From: Ficedula albicollis
Lineage: Eukaryota; Chordata; Aves; Passeriformes; Muscicapidae
NCBI RefSeq assembly: GCF_000247815.1
Contig: NC_021674.1
Location: forward strand, 10,920,793-10,984,792
Direction: 5' to 3'
DNA: 64,000 bases
In this document: positions 1 through 14,065 of the stretch, piece by piece
Position numbering within the stretch: position 1 is the stretch's first letter
Layout of the letters: each line of letters starts with the position of its first letter
Translations under genes and position numbers: made by a program
The notes under the pieces: generated by a model
Seen by the model: the letters and a program-made list of their open reading frames with translations, nothing else
What the model was told of the DNA's origin: nothing
The model's database searches: none

Positions 1-1235
1 CACTCAGACAATGGTGAGGATTCCTTATTACTCTGACTTTGCCATATTAATCTTACTTTACAAATACATGCAGTGATTTATATCATGTTTAATTAACTGA
101 TTGAGGGCTCCTGTGGTAAAATGGCATCACATTAAGCTCTGTCCTTATGGCAAATGCGAATCACATCTTTAGCCTTGCAAGAACAAAATATCATGGGATT
201 CACTGATGACAGGATGTAGGAATCGAAATAAGGTCCCTCCTGTTGTTTGAGAATCCAGTAAGGGTGGTTGCCATATGCTCATCATTTCCAAGGGAAAAAA
301 ATGACAGGATAGAAGAAAGAACTGCTCTAGTTCATCCAATATGTTCAAATCTCAGATGAAAATGATTGTACAGCAGTTCTGTACTGAGGCCAAGTTTTAC
401 ATGAAAGTGCATAGCAAACTTTCAGAAAGCTTATAATGAGAGATCTTTCTAATGTGATTTTTTTTCTGTATTTAAATAAACTGCTGTGTGAAATTACTTC
501 TTTTTTTAGAGAAAAAAACCCCAGAAAATAGATATGAACTAAATAAAGAAAGGCTTCCCTGCCAGCAACATAAGACAACACAAAATTAACTTAGCTTTTG
601 CTATGAAGAGTTATTCCCCTCAAGCACTCACAACCTGTTTTTGAAGATAAAAACTACAACTGTTATCATCTGATAGAATTAGATGTTGTATATAATTTGC
701 TACTAACACTACCAAGATTAAAAGCCCTGTTTATATTATTACAAAGTTTCTTAAAATTCAGAAAGTGTTTTATTTTTAAAAGCTGTCCTATTAAGAGACT
801 GCAATTTTTATACTTACAATGAAACTTAAATCCAGTAAATTCTCTAGCAATTGACGAATCATTTTACATGAGTCACAGTTTGCACCCAGGAATTCAGTGG
901 ACTTTTGCAATTTGTTTCTATGGCAAAGAGGATAGAGGTGGGATGGGAGAAGCAGGTTTCACATTTTGCAAAGCCATTATGAGATTTCAGAAATGCTCCC
1001 ATTCCTCCCCAGGACCAAGACTTTTTGAATTTTACACACAAGAATGAGAGGTGAGCAGACAGTATTTAAAAGGTGGGTAAGTAAAGTACTCAGTGGTGCC
1101 TGCTTTGCCACTCTCCCATTTTCCACAGACTGCCTCAGGTCTGAGTCTAGTCCGACACATATCAGGTCTCAATTTCTCCTGCTCTAGCAGGGCTCCAGTT
1201 TACATAAAGAGTTAAATGCACAGCAAGCAACCAAC

Positions 1236-1440
1236 TCAAAAGCCGTGTTCAGGGCACTCTGTAAATCTCACGTTCAAGTCCCCAGGCCTGAACCTTGATT
1301 TTCCACATTCCAGGTGAGTGCCCTGACCGATCGCGGCGCTACCTGATACCTCAACTTTGCCATCTCCTTCTGGTCTCAACCAGAAATTCCATCCGATGGC
1401 TGACAAATCTCTTCTGATGAAAGTTTCTTTGAAATTGATA
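1236..1440 (+). repeat. possible ancient tRNA-derived SINE fragment
   Basis: The segment carries a B-box-like GTTCAAGTCC near 1274 and, after a short spacer, a stretch reading CCAGGTGAGTGCCCTGACC (about 1312-1330). This resembles old amniote tRNA-derived interspersed repeats. The match is from memory of the general pattern, is short and diverged, and could be chance. No reading frame here is credible as a gene. Confidence 0.3.
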
Positions 1441-4400
1441 CCTGCCTGCAAAAAAAAAAGTTTCAGTTTCCTCAAGCCAGCCTTTTCTATCAAAGAAAGC
1501 GAAAATTCCCAACTCCTTCTTACCATTTTACTGATGGTTAAAATTGAACCACTTGTATATCTGGGCAACCATCAGCTGGGCTGGTGAGTTTGGCAAAGCA
1601 GCCAAAATCAAGGGGTGACATTTTTGTCCACAAGCACCTGGGCAAACCATCTTTCCCACCAAATCTGCGGAAGAGATGACTTTGTAACATTAAGTTCCTG
1701 TGCCCCCTCTTCATCTTTTATCAGAAGTCACTATGCTTCACTGCTGCTAGAAGCATTAGCATGGTTTTGTGATTAGAACAGTTACGTATGCTTCAGAGTC
1801 AGTCACATCATCCTGCTCCTGTTCAGGTCTCTTAAAACTGAATAGAAACAGGGTAATTATTTGCCTTTTGCGATATACATAAATTCCAAATCTCATCGTG
1901 TAACTTCTCAAAATTTCACCATGAAGTAACCCCTTTCTCCCTCCTCTCTGCCCCCATTACATTTGTTATTTTTAACAGTTTTGAAATTGCTTTCCAAATG
2001 TGAAGCACTGACAGGATATCAAAATCAGCTTGGTTTGTGCTCACTTAGTAGGACAACTGTTGTCACAATAACTGCAAATAAATGTGTACTATTTCATACT
2101 TCCTGTTAATAATTTTCAAACTTGCAGGGATTTTAACATCTGTGCCATTAGTCCACAATTATTTGTGATAATTTCTGAAGTTATGAAATGCATTTTTAAA
2201 TTTAAAACCTCATTTAAAAGGTATTTTTAAATAAAGGAATTCAACATAATCCATAACTATTTCTTGCCAGAAAAAAAGAATGTCTAAATATTCTAATAAT
2301 TCTGATTCAATGCTAGAAGAAATTCAAAACTGATTGCACATAAAAGAGTATTTTGATGCTGAACAAACTGATTTTAAGACAGACATATCTGGTTTAATAT
2401 CCTGAGATTATTTTCACATGCTATGCAAAATTAGCTACCTGTAAAACATACTTTTTATTTTAATGTTTTAACAGGCCTTTTAATAGTTTAACATATATAG
2501 ATATAGATGTAAATGTTGATAGAGATTGAGAGATATGTAATATAAAATATCCTGAGCAAGGATGATTAACTATTTTTGGCTAATTTTTGCCTAAAATTTA
2601 CTATCAACTGTTTTGGGGCTAAACTGCATTTCCCTTCAAAAATAATTCACATTTGAATTTTTTAATATTTAGAGAAGAGCTTTAAGCTATGTAAAAGTAC
2701 CTTGAAATATGTGCAGGTCAAAGTAAAGCTTCATTTTAAATATTTCAAATTGTTATAGCTACTACTTTGAGATAATATGACATTTACAGTAATTGCTGAA
2801 ATTCCAATTACTTTCAGTAAAAGCTGCTTCTTTTGCAAGCTGTTAAAAAAAAATAAAGGTGCATTGGATATTGCATTGCTGGAGACAGAGTCTGCAAGTA
2901 AAGGCAATTAAATGTGAGTTTGATGATACACAGCGTACTGGACTAACATTAAAAAGACTTTTCCATGTTTGACTGTTTACCAGTTTTGTCGTTAAATAAT
3001 AGTCTTCTTTAGGCATGTAATGTATATCTACTTGCACTAAACATAATTTATGAATATTTTAACACATGTGTACTCAGTGGGGTGTATTATCATACTGATA
3101 TAAATAGAATTAATGAGCAGTCAACCTGCCACATGTCATGACATATGACAGGGCAGCCAGAGCATGGGAATAATTCTTTCTGTTTCATATTAGAGCTTCT
3201 TTTCCCAGTTGAATTTTTGTTCCCAGATGCCAATGGACCTAATTTTCTAAGGACCATTTACAAAAATAGTAAGAAATTACAAACCTGGACTAATTTATCT
3301 TGGGTCACTTCAAAGAATGATTATTTTTATGCCATTTCAAATGAAGAAATAAACAGATTAAATTAAGTGGCTTTTTTCAGTTAATTTTTAGAGTTTTCAC
3401 AACGAGAGGTTAGAAATCTGCCTCAACTTTCCTTCCTAATAAGCAAACATCTCATTTGTCGTTGATTTTGAATTTGTTTCAATGTCATGTTATCCATTTC
3501 TTCTGTTAAGGGTCTAGAATATAATGACTGCCTAAAATACAAAGATGACATGTACCAGGTAAACAGTTATTTTGCAGAAAGAAACACAGATGCAGGTAGG
3601 TAATGTCCTTTTATCCCATTATTCATTCCAACTTCAAAGGCTAGGTAACAATTTGATGCATGTAACTACTAACTTTTTTTTGATAAAGATACAGAGTAAG
3701 TTGACAGAGCACACAGAATACAAGGCTCGGCCAGATTCCCAGTTTGGCACTTTATTTGAAAGAAATATTGAAATGTAGTATCTATTTTGTTTACAAACAG
3801 GTCCTCAGTCAGTTTAAGACTAAGGTTCATAATAAAATTAACGAATTAGTATCAGTCAGACTGAACAGCTAGCATCTAATTAAAGATCACTGACTTGAAA
3901 AGTTTTCTTTTAAGCAAAGAATGCAAATGTTCTTTGATGTCGCAGTGCTGGGATACAGAAAACAGGGAGGAAGGTACATACCCTGTTCTTTCTCCTTTTT
4001 GATATAAAATCATTTTTTAAAAAATTATTTTACTGCTTATGAATCTTTGAAGTCATGACTCATTTTCCAACAGGAACAAGAGAGTATTCTAAAGATGGAT
4101 CTAGTTCAGGTTTGAAGGCTTGAAAGACATAAAAGAGACTTACATTGGACTCATAATTATATTAAGGGACAAGGAGACATTCCAAGTTTTTGTGCCCGAC
4201 GCTTTTCCCGGCAGGGCACCATGTCCCTTGGGAATCCAGCTCTGTCACTCTCAAAGAAAAGGGGCACCATCTAGTGCTTTTTTGAAGGAAAAGCTGCTAA
4301 TACCACTAGGATGTAGCGGGAGTGGGGCGGGGGATGTGGAGGAACACATGAGGGGGAGGGAGAAGAAATGACACTCCATTTTTTTTCAAAAGACAAGGAA

Positions 4401-6002
4401 AACCTGTTGGCCTGTTTCATCTTCCATTTTGAGGCACTGCAGTATTTAGCTTCAGGCTGTAAGTAAAAATTGTCAGCTTTCACAAGGTGGAAGGACAGAT
4501 TCCTAACAGCTAAAATAATATATACAATTTAAAATGGAGAGGGGGCTGGTATACAGACGTTATTCTGTTTAACAGGTATTTCTTCAGTTATATTACTATA
4601 GCAGAAGAAATTATTACTACACCGTAATTATTACTATACCTAAATATTTCCCTATCAATCCTTTCCATTTTATTTTCTCTTTATTAAACTAAAGAAAAAC
4701 CTTTTTAAGTAATTTTCATTTCATTGAGAACTACACTGTGTTGTAAAGTTCCTGAAAATGATCTTAAAAATAATCATTCCAGAGTTCACCCAACATAACA
4801 AAGAGATTCTATGAAAAAATGATTTATAGCAGAAAATCATTTACAGTGCAATAAGATCAAGTTAACCACTCATACTGCCAGAAAAAAGCTTGAGAAGTTT
4901 TATCTGATTGGCAAAATATGTTCATATCTGAATCCAGGGAAATAGTGCCCTTTGATAAAATTTCACAGCACTAAAGTCTCATTATATGAATGATTTTTGA
5001 AATCTCTTTGAAAACAACTTAGGGGGAGAGATGCAGAAATATTCTTTTCTGCTGTAGCTTAGGGAATAGATGACTTTCGAAGAATTGTGAAATAGTAGCT
5101 CAATATTGTTTAATTTATTGAGACTATGAATTGATAGAAATTGTATTAGTTAAACTAATAAGTGCTTAGTGAAAATAACCAATGTTTCAAAGGTACATCT
5201 GCTTCTTGGGAGCCCCAGGTTGGAAATGTTTGTTGTGACCTACAGGAGCTGCTGCCTTCAGACACCAGAACAATCCCAGCTTTACAGAGTCAGGGCTCAG
5301 GACATGCTGAAAACTTTAATGTGCTGATATTCCAACCCAGAGCTCCCCAAAAAACACAGTTAAAATCAGTGCTTGTTTGTTTGCTTTCTGGCCATAATCC
5401 TGAATTCCCTCGGTGCTTCAATCTCTTACTCAAATGTGTTGTAGCAACAAGGGAATGTCAGACTTGTGCATAAGACTAAACAAAAAAGAAAAACTTCTAC
5501 TAGAATACTGCTGAGCAAAGCAAATACGTGGCTTGATGAGTAATTCTCAGAGGGAAGCCTATCCCAAGAAACAAAAACAAAAATATACTTTATATTGCTA
5601 AAGAGGTCTTTTTGTGAAATTGATCATGACTATTAAGGAGACTTCTCACTCCCCCAGAAATGCAGATATAAAATTAAGAGACTTGACTAAGAGCAGATTA
5701 GTTGGGAGCAAATAACAGTAAAAAAAAGTCAGATTCCCTAATCCTGAGCGGGGCTAGGAACTGCATGCAGGTCCTGACAATCACTCATGAGTGCTCCGGT
5801 CTAGTGGTATGACCACAAAAAGGGGAACCATACTTGGGGGACACTTGCTTTGCAGCAGATTTAAGCACATCCATTCAGGGCCTGCTGCATGGATATTCTC
5901 AGCATCCTCGTTTTCTAGGGAAATCAGGAGCTCAGAGCTTCTGCTGTTTGGATCGTGGACTCAAGTTGCTTCATTTTAGGCACCTATATTTTCAAATGAC
6001 AC

Positions 6003-6090
6003 TATTTAACCTCTCTGTGCTTCAGTTTTCACATCTATAAAACTCGATAGCTACGCTTACCTTGCATGGGTCTCTGAAAGATTATTTCGG
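6003..6090 (+). repeat. MIR-like ancient SINE fragment
   Basis: The stretch TTAACCTCTCTGTGCTTCAG (6006-6025), followed by a 'TTTTCACATCTATAAAA' block and a diverged 'CTTACCTTGCATGGG' block, runs in the same order as the conserved central and 3' part of MIR elements. MIRs are ancient tRNA-derived SINEs that persist as rare, diverged copies in bird genomes. Only the core is recognisable; I cannot place the tRNA head or the tail. Confidence 0.55.
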
Positions 6091-9000
6091 GTCTCTGGAG
6101 AACTTTAAAAGGGACAAGCAAACCAAACTGAATTTATATATTATTTGTAATTTTTTTATCCCATAAAATGGAAGTCAGATGCAGCCCAGACTGTGAACTA
6201 TAACAGAATGTTCACCTAAGTCTTCCATATGGCTCTAATGGCAAAAGAACTGATGAATGCAGCATGGCTTTGCAGGAAGAAAGCAGCTCCCCCACCTACT
6301 GACCTGGCAACACTCAGAATAAGTAATAAGTTTGTCTTAAACAACCACAATATTTACTAACTTATCATTCTATATGTTTTCATTATATTGTTTTAATTGA
6401 ACTATCAGTGCAGTTTACTGTGTATTTCTGATGATTAAAAAAACCTCTCTTAAGCAAAAGAATCCTGGATGGGGGACTTACTCTAGTGGGAAGAAAAAAA
6501 GTTGCCAATAAAATCTCTCTTTGGGGTTTTCCTTGGTGCAGAATGAACTCATTAGATTCTAGGCTGACTCAATCTTGCCTTGGCAGGTTTCAGATCTTCT
6601 AGATTTGATTAAATGAGCCCATTAGAAAAGTCTGCAGCAGTTTATCTCTAAATCTGAAGACTAATGGGACACTTTAACTAATACATCCCCTTTAAAAGCA
6701 GTCACTTGCCTCCATGCTGGGTACCTTTGCTCTTAATGTGTCTCCAAGTTTTTTGTCTGAAGCTTCCCTTCTCTTGCTCGAAGTGTGCCATTTTTCTCTG
6801 GTCCTCCCAGTATCACTCTTCTGACTCTATAGTTCAGTGAAACCCTCTGGTAATGACAGCACTAGAGTGATAATATACTTTCCTGATTTCCCGTTAATAG
6901 TAGCACTTGATCCAGCAACGAGTGCCAGATCAGTAGCAGAAGGATGCTTTAATATTTTCTAGTGGTAAAAAGATCAGGTCAATTTATAGCCTTGGTTAAC
7001 TCAGCAGTTTTGCTCTGCCTTGGCACAGAAACGAGTGTTTTAGTTAAAACAAAGCCAAAAGAAAAAAAATCCCCCTTTTTATGCTCAGTTTCATGCCAAA
7101 CAAACAAACTACAGTTGACTGTTTCTCCCTGAGGAAACTTGTGAAAGCTGCAAAATGCAATGAAGGAGTTAAAATAACTGAAGGAAAGGAGGGAAAAGAG
7201 AAGGGGCTACACAGCAGCATTGAAAAGGAAAGCAATTTGTTTTTCTATTTTAATAAGAGACACATAATCACAAACTATCCAACAGTACATGTACCCTTGC
7301 TGAAGAGCTGCTGATATTCTACATTAACCTTTGATAGCGAGAAGTGTATTTCCCCTGCTGTTTTCCACAATAAATTACGTTATATCTGGCATCCAAAGCT
7401 CTAGGAAGCATTCAGCCAGCTGGAAGCACCAGATTGGCCCAACATCCCTAACATTCAGATTATAAATAAAGGGTACCTCATACTGCTTGTGTAACAAAAA
7501 CAAGAAATGCAGAAGAAGGGCAACTTCCCCCCTGCCCACAGAAGCAAAAAGCGTCTGTTGAGGAATGAAGAACAGGAATTCCAGAGGGCAGGGTTTCTGC
7601 AGCGAGATGCAGCCCCAGCACTCCAACCCTTAGACAAATGCAGGACTTGAGCAGAGAAATGAGACTTCACCATTTGCATATTTACTGAGGATTTGCACAT
7701 AAATAAAAGCCAAGGGGAAGTATATGTGGCTCTACTCTTCCCAGATGTCATAAACACAGGCTCACACAGACACGTATCTTCCCACTCTTTAGGCAGCATT
7801 GTCTGTTCTCTTCCAGCCATGAAAATAATTAGCTCAACCACAACCTCAGTTTCAGAGGATGTGGTCAAATGTGGCATGCTGCATGTTTCTCCCACGCCCC
7901 AAAATCAAGAGATAGTATGGCTGTAAGTATGTGACAGCACCGTGATACGGTTGAGGAAACCCTTGCCTGTTATGATCTGGAAGGTGAAGATATCAAATAA
8001 GAAGAGAACAAAAGATAGTCCCAAGACACAAACTCCAATATATGAGAAAGGTTATAAATGGGCTTTTTGGATCCAGCTGTTCTCAAGGAAATCACTTCAT
8101 TAGCTTCAGTGGGAGCACAACTGAACCACTGCTGAGAGCTCCTAAACCAACTCTACAGATGGAAAATTAACCTAATCTATTTATTCTAAAGGCTAGACTA
8201 TGGTGGTCCCTGGTGAGGATGTAATGGGAAGTCAGATACAAGGAGCTGTTCTCCTCACACTCCTTTTTGGTAGGGGCTGGCCACAGCTGCAGTGCCTGTG
8301 CTCTCCTGAGGGCAAGAATTAGCCCCAAATTGGTATATTCCATCTTCATTACTCCAGCTATTATATAAACATGGCTATATGCTTGCTTACTTAAGCTGAA
8401 AAATGGAAAAGAGGAATTAAAATTAAGGTTAATAGAGCCAGACAGAGTATTCCCCATTTACTTTGCTCTCACCATGGTAGCTTCAACCCTTCTGCCTTGA
8501 GTGGATGCATTCCCTCACAAAAGCACTTTTTTTCTCTTCTCTTCTATTTTCCCTTATTTTTATTCCCTGGTGCCCTCTTCTCTCCCACTGTTGCTGCTGC
8601 TGTGGCTATTTAACTTGTCTATTTAATGTGCAGCTTGAATTTTTTTGATAGACACTGAGACAGGAAGTATCCCTCCCGTATCTATAATACCATGGGTAAC
8701 ACCATAGCTCTAAAGAATTGTACTAATATTATTTTGGAAATTTGCTTTCTCTTGTGATGAATGTCATGACTGAAAGGATTTTGAAACTGGGCAAAGAAAT
8801 GGCCAGAAAGATGTCTGCCAAGCTTTATCCATCTCTCTCTCCCTAAAGTTGGTCTGTGCCTTATTCTACAAATTTTCATTTAATTCCCCTCTAGGCAACT
8901 GAGATGCTGCCTCAAAAGCATCTGATCTGTTGGGATTTGTAGGCCTGAAAGGGTTGCTGAGGTGAAACACACACCACAGAATAAATCAGATGCCCTGATT

Positions 9001-12000
9001 TAACTCAGGAACATGTAAGTATTTGTGGTCCTCAAAGGGACAGAGGGGAGGCTAGGCTGAGTGCAAGAATAACAAGTTTGGTACTGCCTGTACGTCCTAG
9101 GTTTAGACAATCCTTTCACGTTGTAGTGGCTGATGTTTCCCACTCAAAAGCTAGCTTGTTCAAATCCATTTGTTGTCCCCCAAAAGACAGTTTTGAGTTT
9201 TTTAAAGGAATGGTGCTCCATCTCAAAGAAAAAGCATAGATGTACTATCTTTTCTCTAACACTTGTTATACCAGTATGTGGTTTTTCAAAGAAAAGAGAC
9301 AAAGTTTTGAAGAGGCAGATCCACAGCATTCCATCCATGCTTTTTTATCACTGTTGGGGACAACTTTCTGCACAGCTTGTTTAAGGATTCTGGATAGTGT
9401 AGTCCCAGCAGACATTTCCTGTACTAAGATGTATTCTCATTAGAGATACCAAAAGGGAGTATTCAAAACATTACTTATCTGTACATAATCACTATATCAT
9501 GTCATGTATCCTTTATTTTAATTCCTACTCGCTTGCTAATTACATACCACACTGAAGGTCTCACAACTGCTCCCCTTTCAGCAGCTTTGTTTGCAAAGTG
9601 TCTGGCAATAATCTCCCAGCAGTGTATTATCATGCTCTTTTCATCACACTATTTAATCAATGGGGTAATGACCTCATATAAGCTAGTTCCAGGACCTAAC
9701 CATGCCATGCTAAATAAATGAAACAAACAAAACTTTGGGCTACACGCCTCCTGTTTTAAAAACCTGGATATGAACCATTCCAGCACTAAAAATCATTATA
9801 ACATATAGAAATGGCAAATTCTTCACATCTCTTGCCAGAAAAAAAATAAACAAAACCATTCTACAGTACTGTGGGGAAATAGCTGGTTTCTTTACACTGA
9901 CATAATTGCAAAATGTGTGTTCTTGGTCAAGTGTTCACAGAAAGATTTATACTGATAACACTGGAAACAACCCTTTCCCCCATTACATCATGTCATCACT
10001 TGCAGGACTGAATGGTGACCATCACAGCTAATGGGATGAAATCACATGCAGCACACTTCCAAAGCAGAGGTTGGAACCAGCATTCTTTTCAAAAGGATTT
10101 CTGCTGTTGTGAGCAGAAGGAAAGCAGCTTCTCTCCATTTCCTGAGCTGTAAACTCACAAAGTGTCGTTCACTTTGATGATGTCTGATTATATTCTGTCT
10201 AATAAAGTGCATTTGAGATGTGCTTAGTAATGTGTGAACTCTGGAGCTCATGCAGCATCACTCTTGTGCAGCAATTCTCTTGTCGAGAGGAATGGTAGTA
10301 GTAAATTGGATCTGTCTGCTCTTTTGGACCACCACTTTTCCTAATACTAGTAGGAGTTTAATTTCAGAAATATTTTTATATACACTGAATTTTGTTGCAA
10401 CTGGTCAACAGAGAGAGGAATACAACTGACTATTTGGCACATGGAGTGACTGCGTATCCCTTATATTCTTTGGGAAATTTGGGCAAAATATCCACAAGTG
10501 TACAGAAGTTTCACCCCACAAAACCTCTAACAAAATGGCTAGGAGAGAAAATAAACTGTTTTCATGACATTAACACAGCTGGAGTAGTTCAGGGACATCT
10601 GAAAAGAGGATGAGTATGCATTAGAAGAAGCATAAACCACATAGTTTTGTGCTACCATGGCAGCATATACTGCTTTCACATGAATGGAGATCCCTTCTCC
10701 CCAAATAGTGTGAAAGAAAAAGAATAGTTTTTAATCTGTTTTATCCCAGATATTAACTGAAACCAACCAATATACCTTCAGACAAAGTTTTACTGGAAAT
10801 TTTTTTGCTGCACCAATGTCACTTAGGTTCTTTTGGCACCTTCCTTTAAGGTGTGTTATGAAAATGACAATGTGCCAGTCATCCAAGCTGTCAGCACCAG
10901 CTAAAATCTGTTCTGAGGGAGAGTAATTTACATTTGGATGAACACCTCCCAAGAAGTAATCACGTAAATACCTTCACGATGAAATACAACTCAGTGCTGG
11001 TTAGGCAACTCCTATAATGAGCCTAAGTGTGATTTGTCCCAAAGATCTGAAATGGCTTCCATGCAATATTCTTTTAAGATGATGTAGGAGATGTTGGAGC
11101 AGTAACTATTCAGTGCTGTGAAGCACTTGCAGTGTTGCAAGATATTAGTTCTGGACTACAAAACTGCATTTTGGAAAATATTCTCTCAAAACGTCCTACA
11201 TGACACTAGTCTGGTAAAGTAGGAATTTAAAAAAACCAACATCCTCAGACCCTTAATGAACTGAAACTCTCCAACTGGCCCATTTGGTAGTCTCTCCCCT
11301 GCAAAACTATTACGTTTACTTCTGATGCAGAGGAAGAAATAGCGGGAAATAGCAAAAAAAAGGAAGCAATAAGACTAAGGAAAGAGAAGAAAGAAAATTC
11401 CAGACACTTCCAACTGAGGTGAATTAACTTCCAACAGTGGGTGGTTTCACTAGACATTAAGTGGATCCCTGACACTTATCAGAAGGCTCAGAATTAGGCA
11501 GTGTGAAATATCATTGCCAGGTAAAGCAACGTTGACCTCTCATCAAAACCTGTCCTTGGATACCCAGAAAGGAGGATATATAATTGAACTATTTTTCTAA
11601 TCCATCTTTACAAAAAATAAATTATTCCTCTAACTGTTGACATTGCAGTCCACCATCTGTTAAGTACAAGAAATCCTGACGCATCCTGTGAAAGGATCCA
11701 CTTCTACACATGGCAACACATCCCTCCAAGAGATGAACAGGAATGACTGGAATGAAATATAAGACCCTCTGTCCTTTGAGGTGCTACTCAGAGGGATCTG
11801 GCTGGACAGGATAGCAATGACTTGCCTTCACAGCTCATCACTCTGGTACCACGTAGATTAACATTTTGGTATTTCAATTGCCACCATTAGTTTCCAAGAT
11901 AGCATTGACTTGAGTGAACACTCTTGCAAGAGTATCTCTTGTCTGTCAGGCAGTTTTGAGTTTTGGGGAGTCTCCATATCAGGAAAACACCACTGTGTAC

Positions 12001-12539
12001 ATTTTCTCCTATTGCTTTTGTTCTGCAAGCATGCTTTTAATTTGAAGGCAAAACTCCTTATTCCAGAGCATTCTGCTTATGAAACAATATTAAATAAAAA
12101 AAGATTGGTTGGTTTTCATCTCTTTCCATGCAAAAAGTACAAGATTACAACTTTCCCTTCAGCCTAGTAAGCCTTTCTGCAGTCAGAGGGCAACAGACCA
12201 CCTTGGTCTGTCTGTTTTCTTCCAGTCATCTCTATTCTACAAAGAAAAATAAATAAGGAAGATGAAGAAAAATCAAAAATGTGGTAACTTTTCCTGAGAT
12301 ATTAAAAAAAAAAAAGTTTAAACCCATGCATATATGGAAAGAAACACACAATCTAATGTATTTGTGAAATGTTTTACTTTAAGCCCTAAAAAAGAGAAAA
12401 AGCAAAACTAAAAACAAACCAAAACAAAAAACTAAATCAAAACAAAAAATAACTAAAAGAAACCAAAAACCATTACCTCCATTGTGCAGGTTGCAGGACT
12501 TAACCATATGGACAAGCTGTATGGAAAGGACACCTTATC

Positions 12540-14065
12540 AGAAATGGCTCTGTCATCCAGAGACCTCCTGGTGTCTGATCAAGGATTGAAGGAGTACCTC
12601 AGAGAAAAGTTCATCTGATATAGATGGGGTGGAAGCAAATAAAAAAAACTAAAACATCAGAGCCTCAGATTTTTCACAGGTTGGATGTGTGTCAATATTA
12701 AAGTAAAAAAAAAAAGTAGGGATTTGATAAAACGATCTGATAAAAAAAGCAAAAGAGGCATATAAAATGATAACTAACCTGATAGAGAACTAAAAGCAAT
12801 AATCAAATTAAAGCTGATCCACATGGGTTTCTGGAAAGCAGATTTTGTCAAGCTAAATTGATACCATTTTCTGATGTGATTACAAATGGGACTGCTAAAG
12901 GAAACCATCTTGATAGACGCCTATAGGAGAACTGGCTTTGCATCACACTACAGTTTGACTGAAAAGCTCAACAGCATAAGAGATGGGATTCATCCACAGT
13001 AATTATAGCTGCCTAAAAGTTTGGCAGCTTGTCTTAACTTCTCTATGTTCCCATTATAGTCTATGAAAAGAAAAAGACACTGTCAAAAATTGACTTATGG
13101 TTTTTGAGGTAAGTCTACTACATCTTTCTGTGAAGGTCTCCATCTCTCTCGGTTGACTATTAAGAGCTTAGAAAACTAGCAATCATTAGAAACTAAGTTT
13201 TGGATGGCTAAAATGAGATACAGTGAATCAGAATGGTATCCTAAACTATTTAAAACCTATGTAGTGGATATATGTAACCCATGGGAACAAGGCACTGGTA
13301 TTGGAACTGGCTCTTGCTTCCAAGACTATTTTTCACTTTTGTTTAAAAAAATCATATTTTCACAATATGGGAAGATGACTAGAAAATGGAAAATAATGGA
13401 GAAGACAGTTGAATTAGGTGAGGGTAACCAGACATTATGTACCTCAGTATAGCTAACAAGAAGGCCATGGATCAAGGAACGAGCCATATTTAATGAGGGA
13501 AGACTTGACTCCGGAAAAAAGAGATCCCACAGAGGAGGCAAGGATTTGGGAACAAAGGGCATGACAAGTAACCAGATTACTATGAATTTTTAGAGTACTG
13601 CTAGAGTACTGCTAAGAGGCTTGAATTTTTAGAGCAACAAAAAGCTACTATACTCATCAGATGTATGAACAATAATAAATAGGAGTAGGAAGGTTGTGTT
13701 ATCTTATTTTGCATCAGTGAAATGACTAGTAATTTTACTGTGTTCCTGTGTCGTTTTAAGAAAGACTATGAAAAATTCCATAGATTACAAGGAAGCCATG
13801 GGAACAATCACGGAATTAGGAAACATGTCTTACTACAAGAGACTCAAGGCACTCAATCAATTAACTTATCAAAGCAAAAGTTAAAGAATTATTTGATCAC
13901 AGGCAACAAGTGCTTCCCACAAGGAACCAAAAATTGATAATAGAGGGCTTTTCAATCTAGCAGGCAAAGAAAAAACAAGATCAAAGGGCTAGAAGTTATA
14001 GTCTAAAAATAAGGTGTAAATTTTAAACATTTAGGGAATAACTTGAAATAACTTGCCAAGCACTA
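12540..14065 (+). mobile_element. ancient, decayed CR1 LINE remnant (reverse-transcriptase 3' part)
   Basis: Two blocks resemble the coding strand of old amniote CR1 elements. The first, about 12820-12990, resembles the reverse-transcriptase region (the CATGGGTTTCTGGAAAGCAG stretch and the following GGAAACCATCTTGATAGAC). The second, about 13770-14063, resembles the 3' coding end (TACAAGAGACTCAAGGCACTCAATC, then a block around GATAATAGAGGGCTTTTCA). Both are in + orientation and in the right order. Stops and indels are frequent in every frame, so it is long dead. The interval between the blocks is assigned by position only. It is far more diverged than the two CR1 copies near ETAA1. Confidence 0.65.

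Larger units (their letters stand above)
1..12530. other. AT-rich non-coding DNA, no gene recognised
   Basis: About 12.5 kb without any reading frame that looks like a gene. All open frames are short (the longest is 146 codons, on the minus strand at 7455-7895), have no recognisable domain, and do not link into exons with matching splice phases. Apart from the two faint ancient repeats listed separately, I see only AT-rich and low-complexity patches, for example a pyrimidine-rich stretch near 8520-8600 and a G-rich patch near 4317-4362. In mammals ETAA1 lies beside a large gene-poor interval, and the emptiness here fits that. This is inference from synteny, not proof. Confidence 0.6.

Noticed and set aside
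7455..7895. 146-codon minus-strand open frame
   Set aside because: No recognisable motif or conserved block; overlaps other chance frames on both strands.
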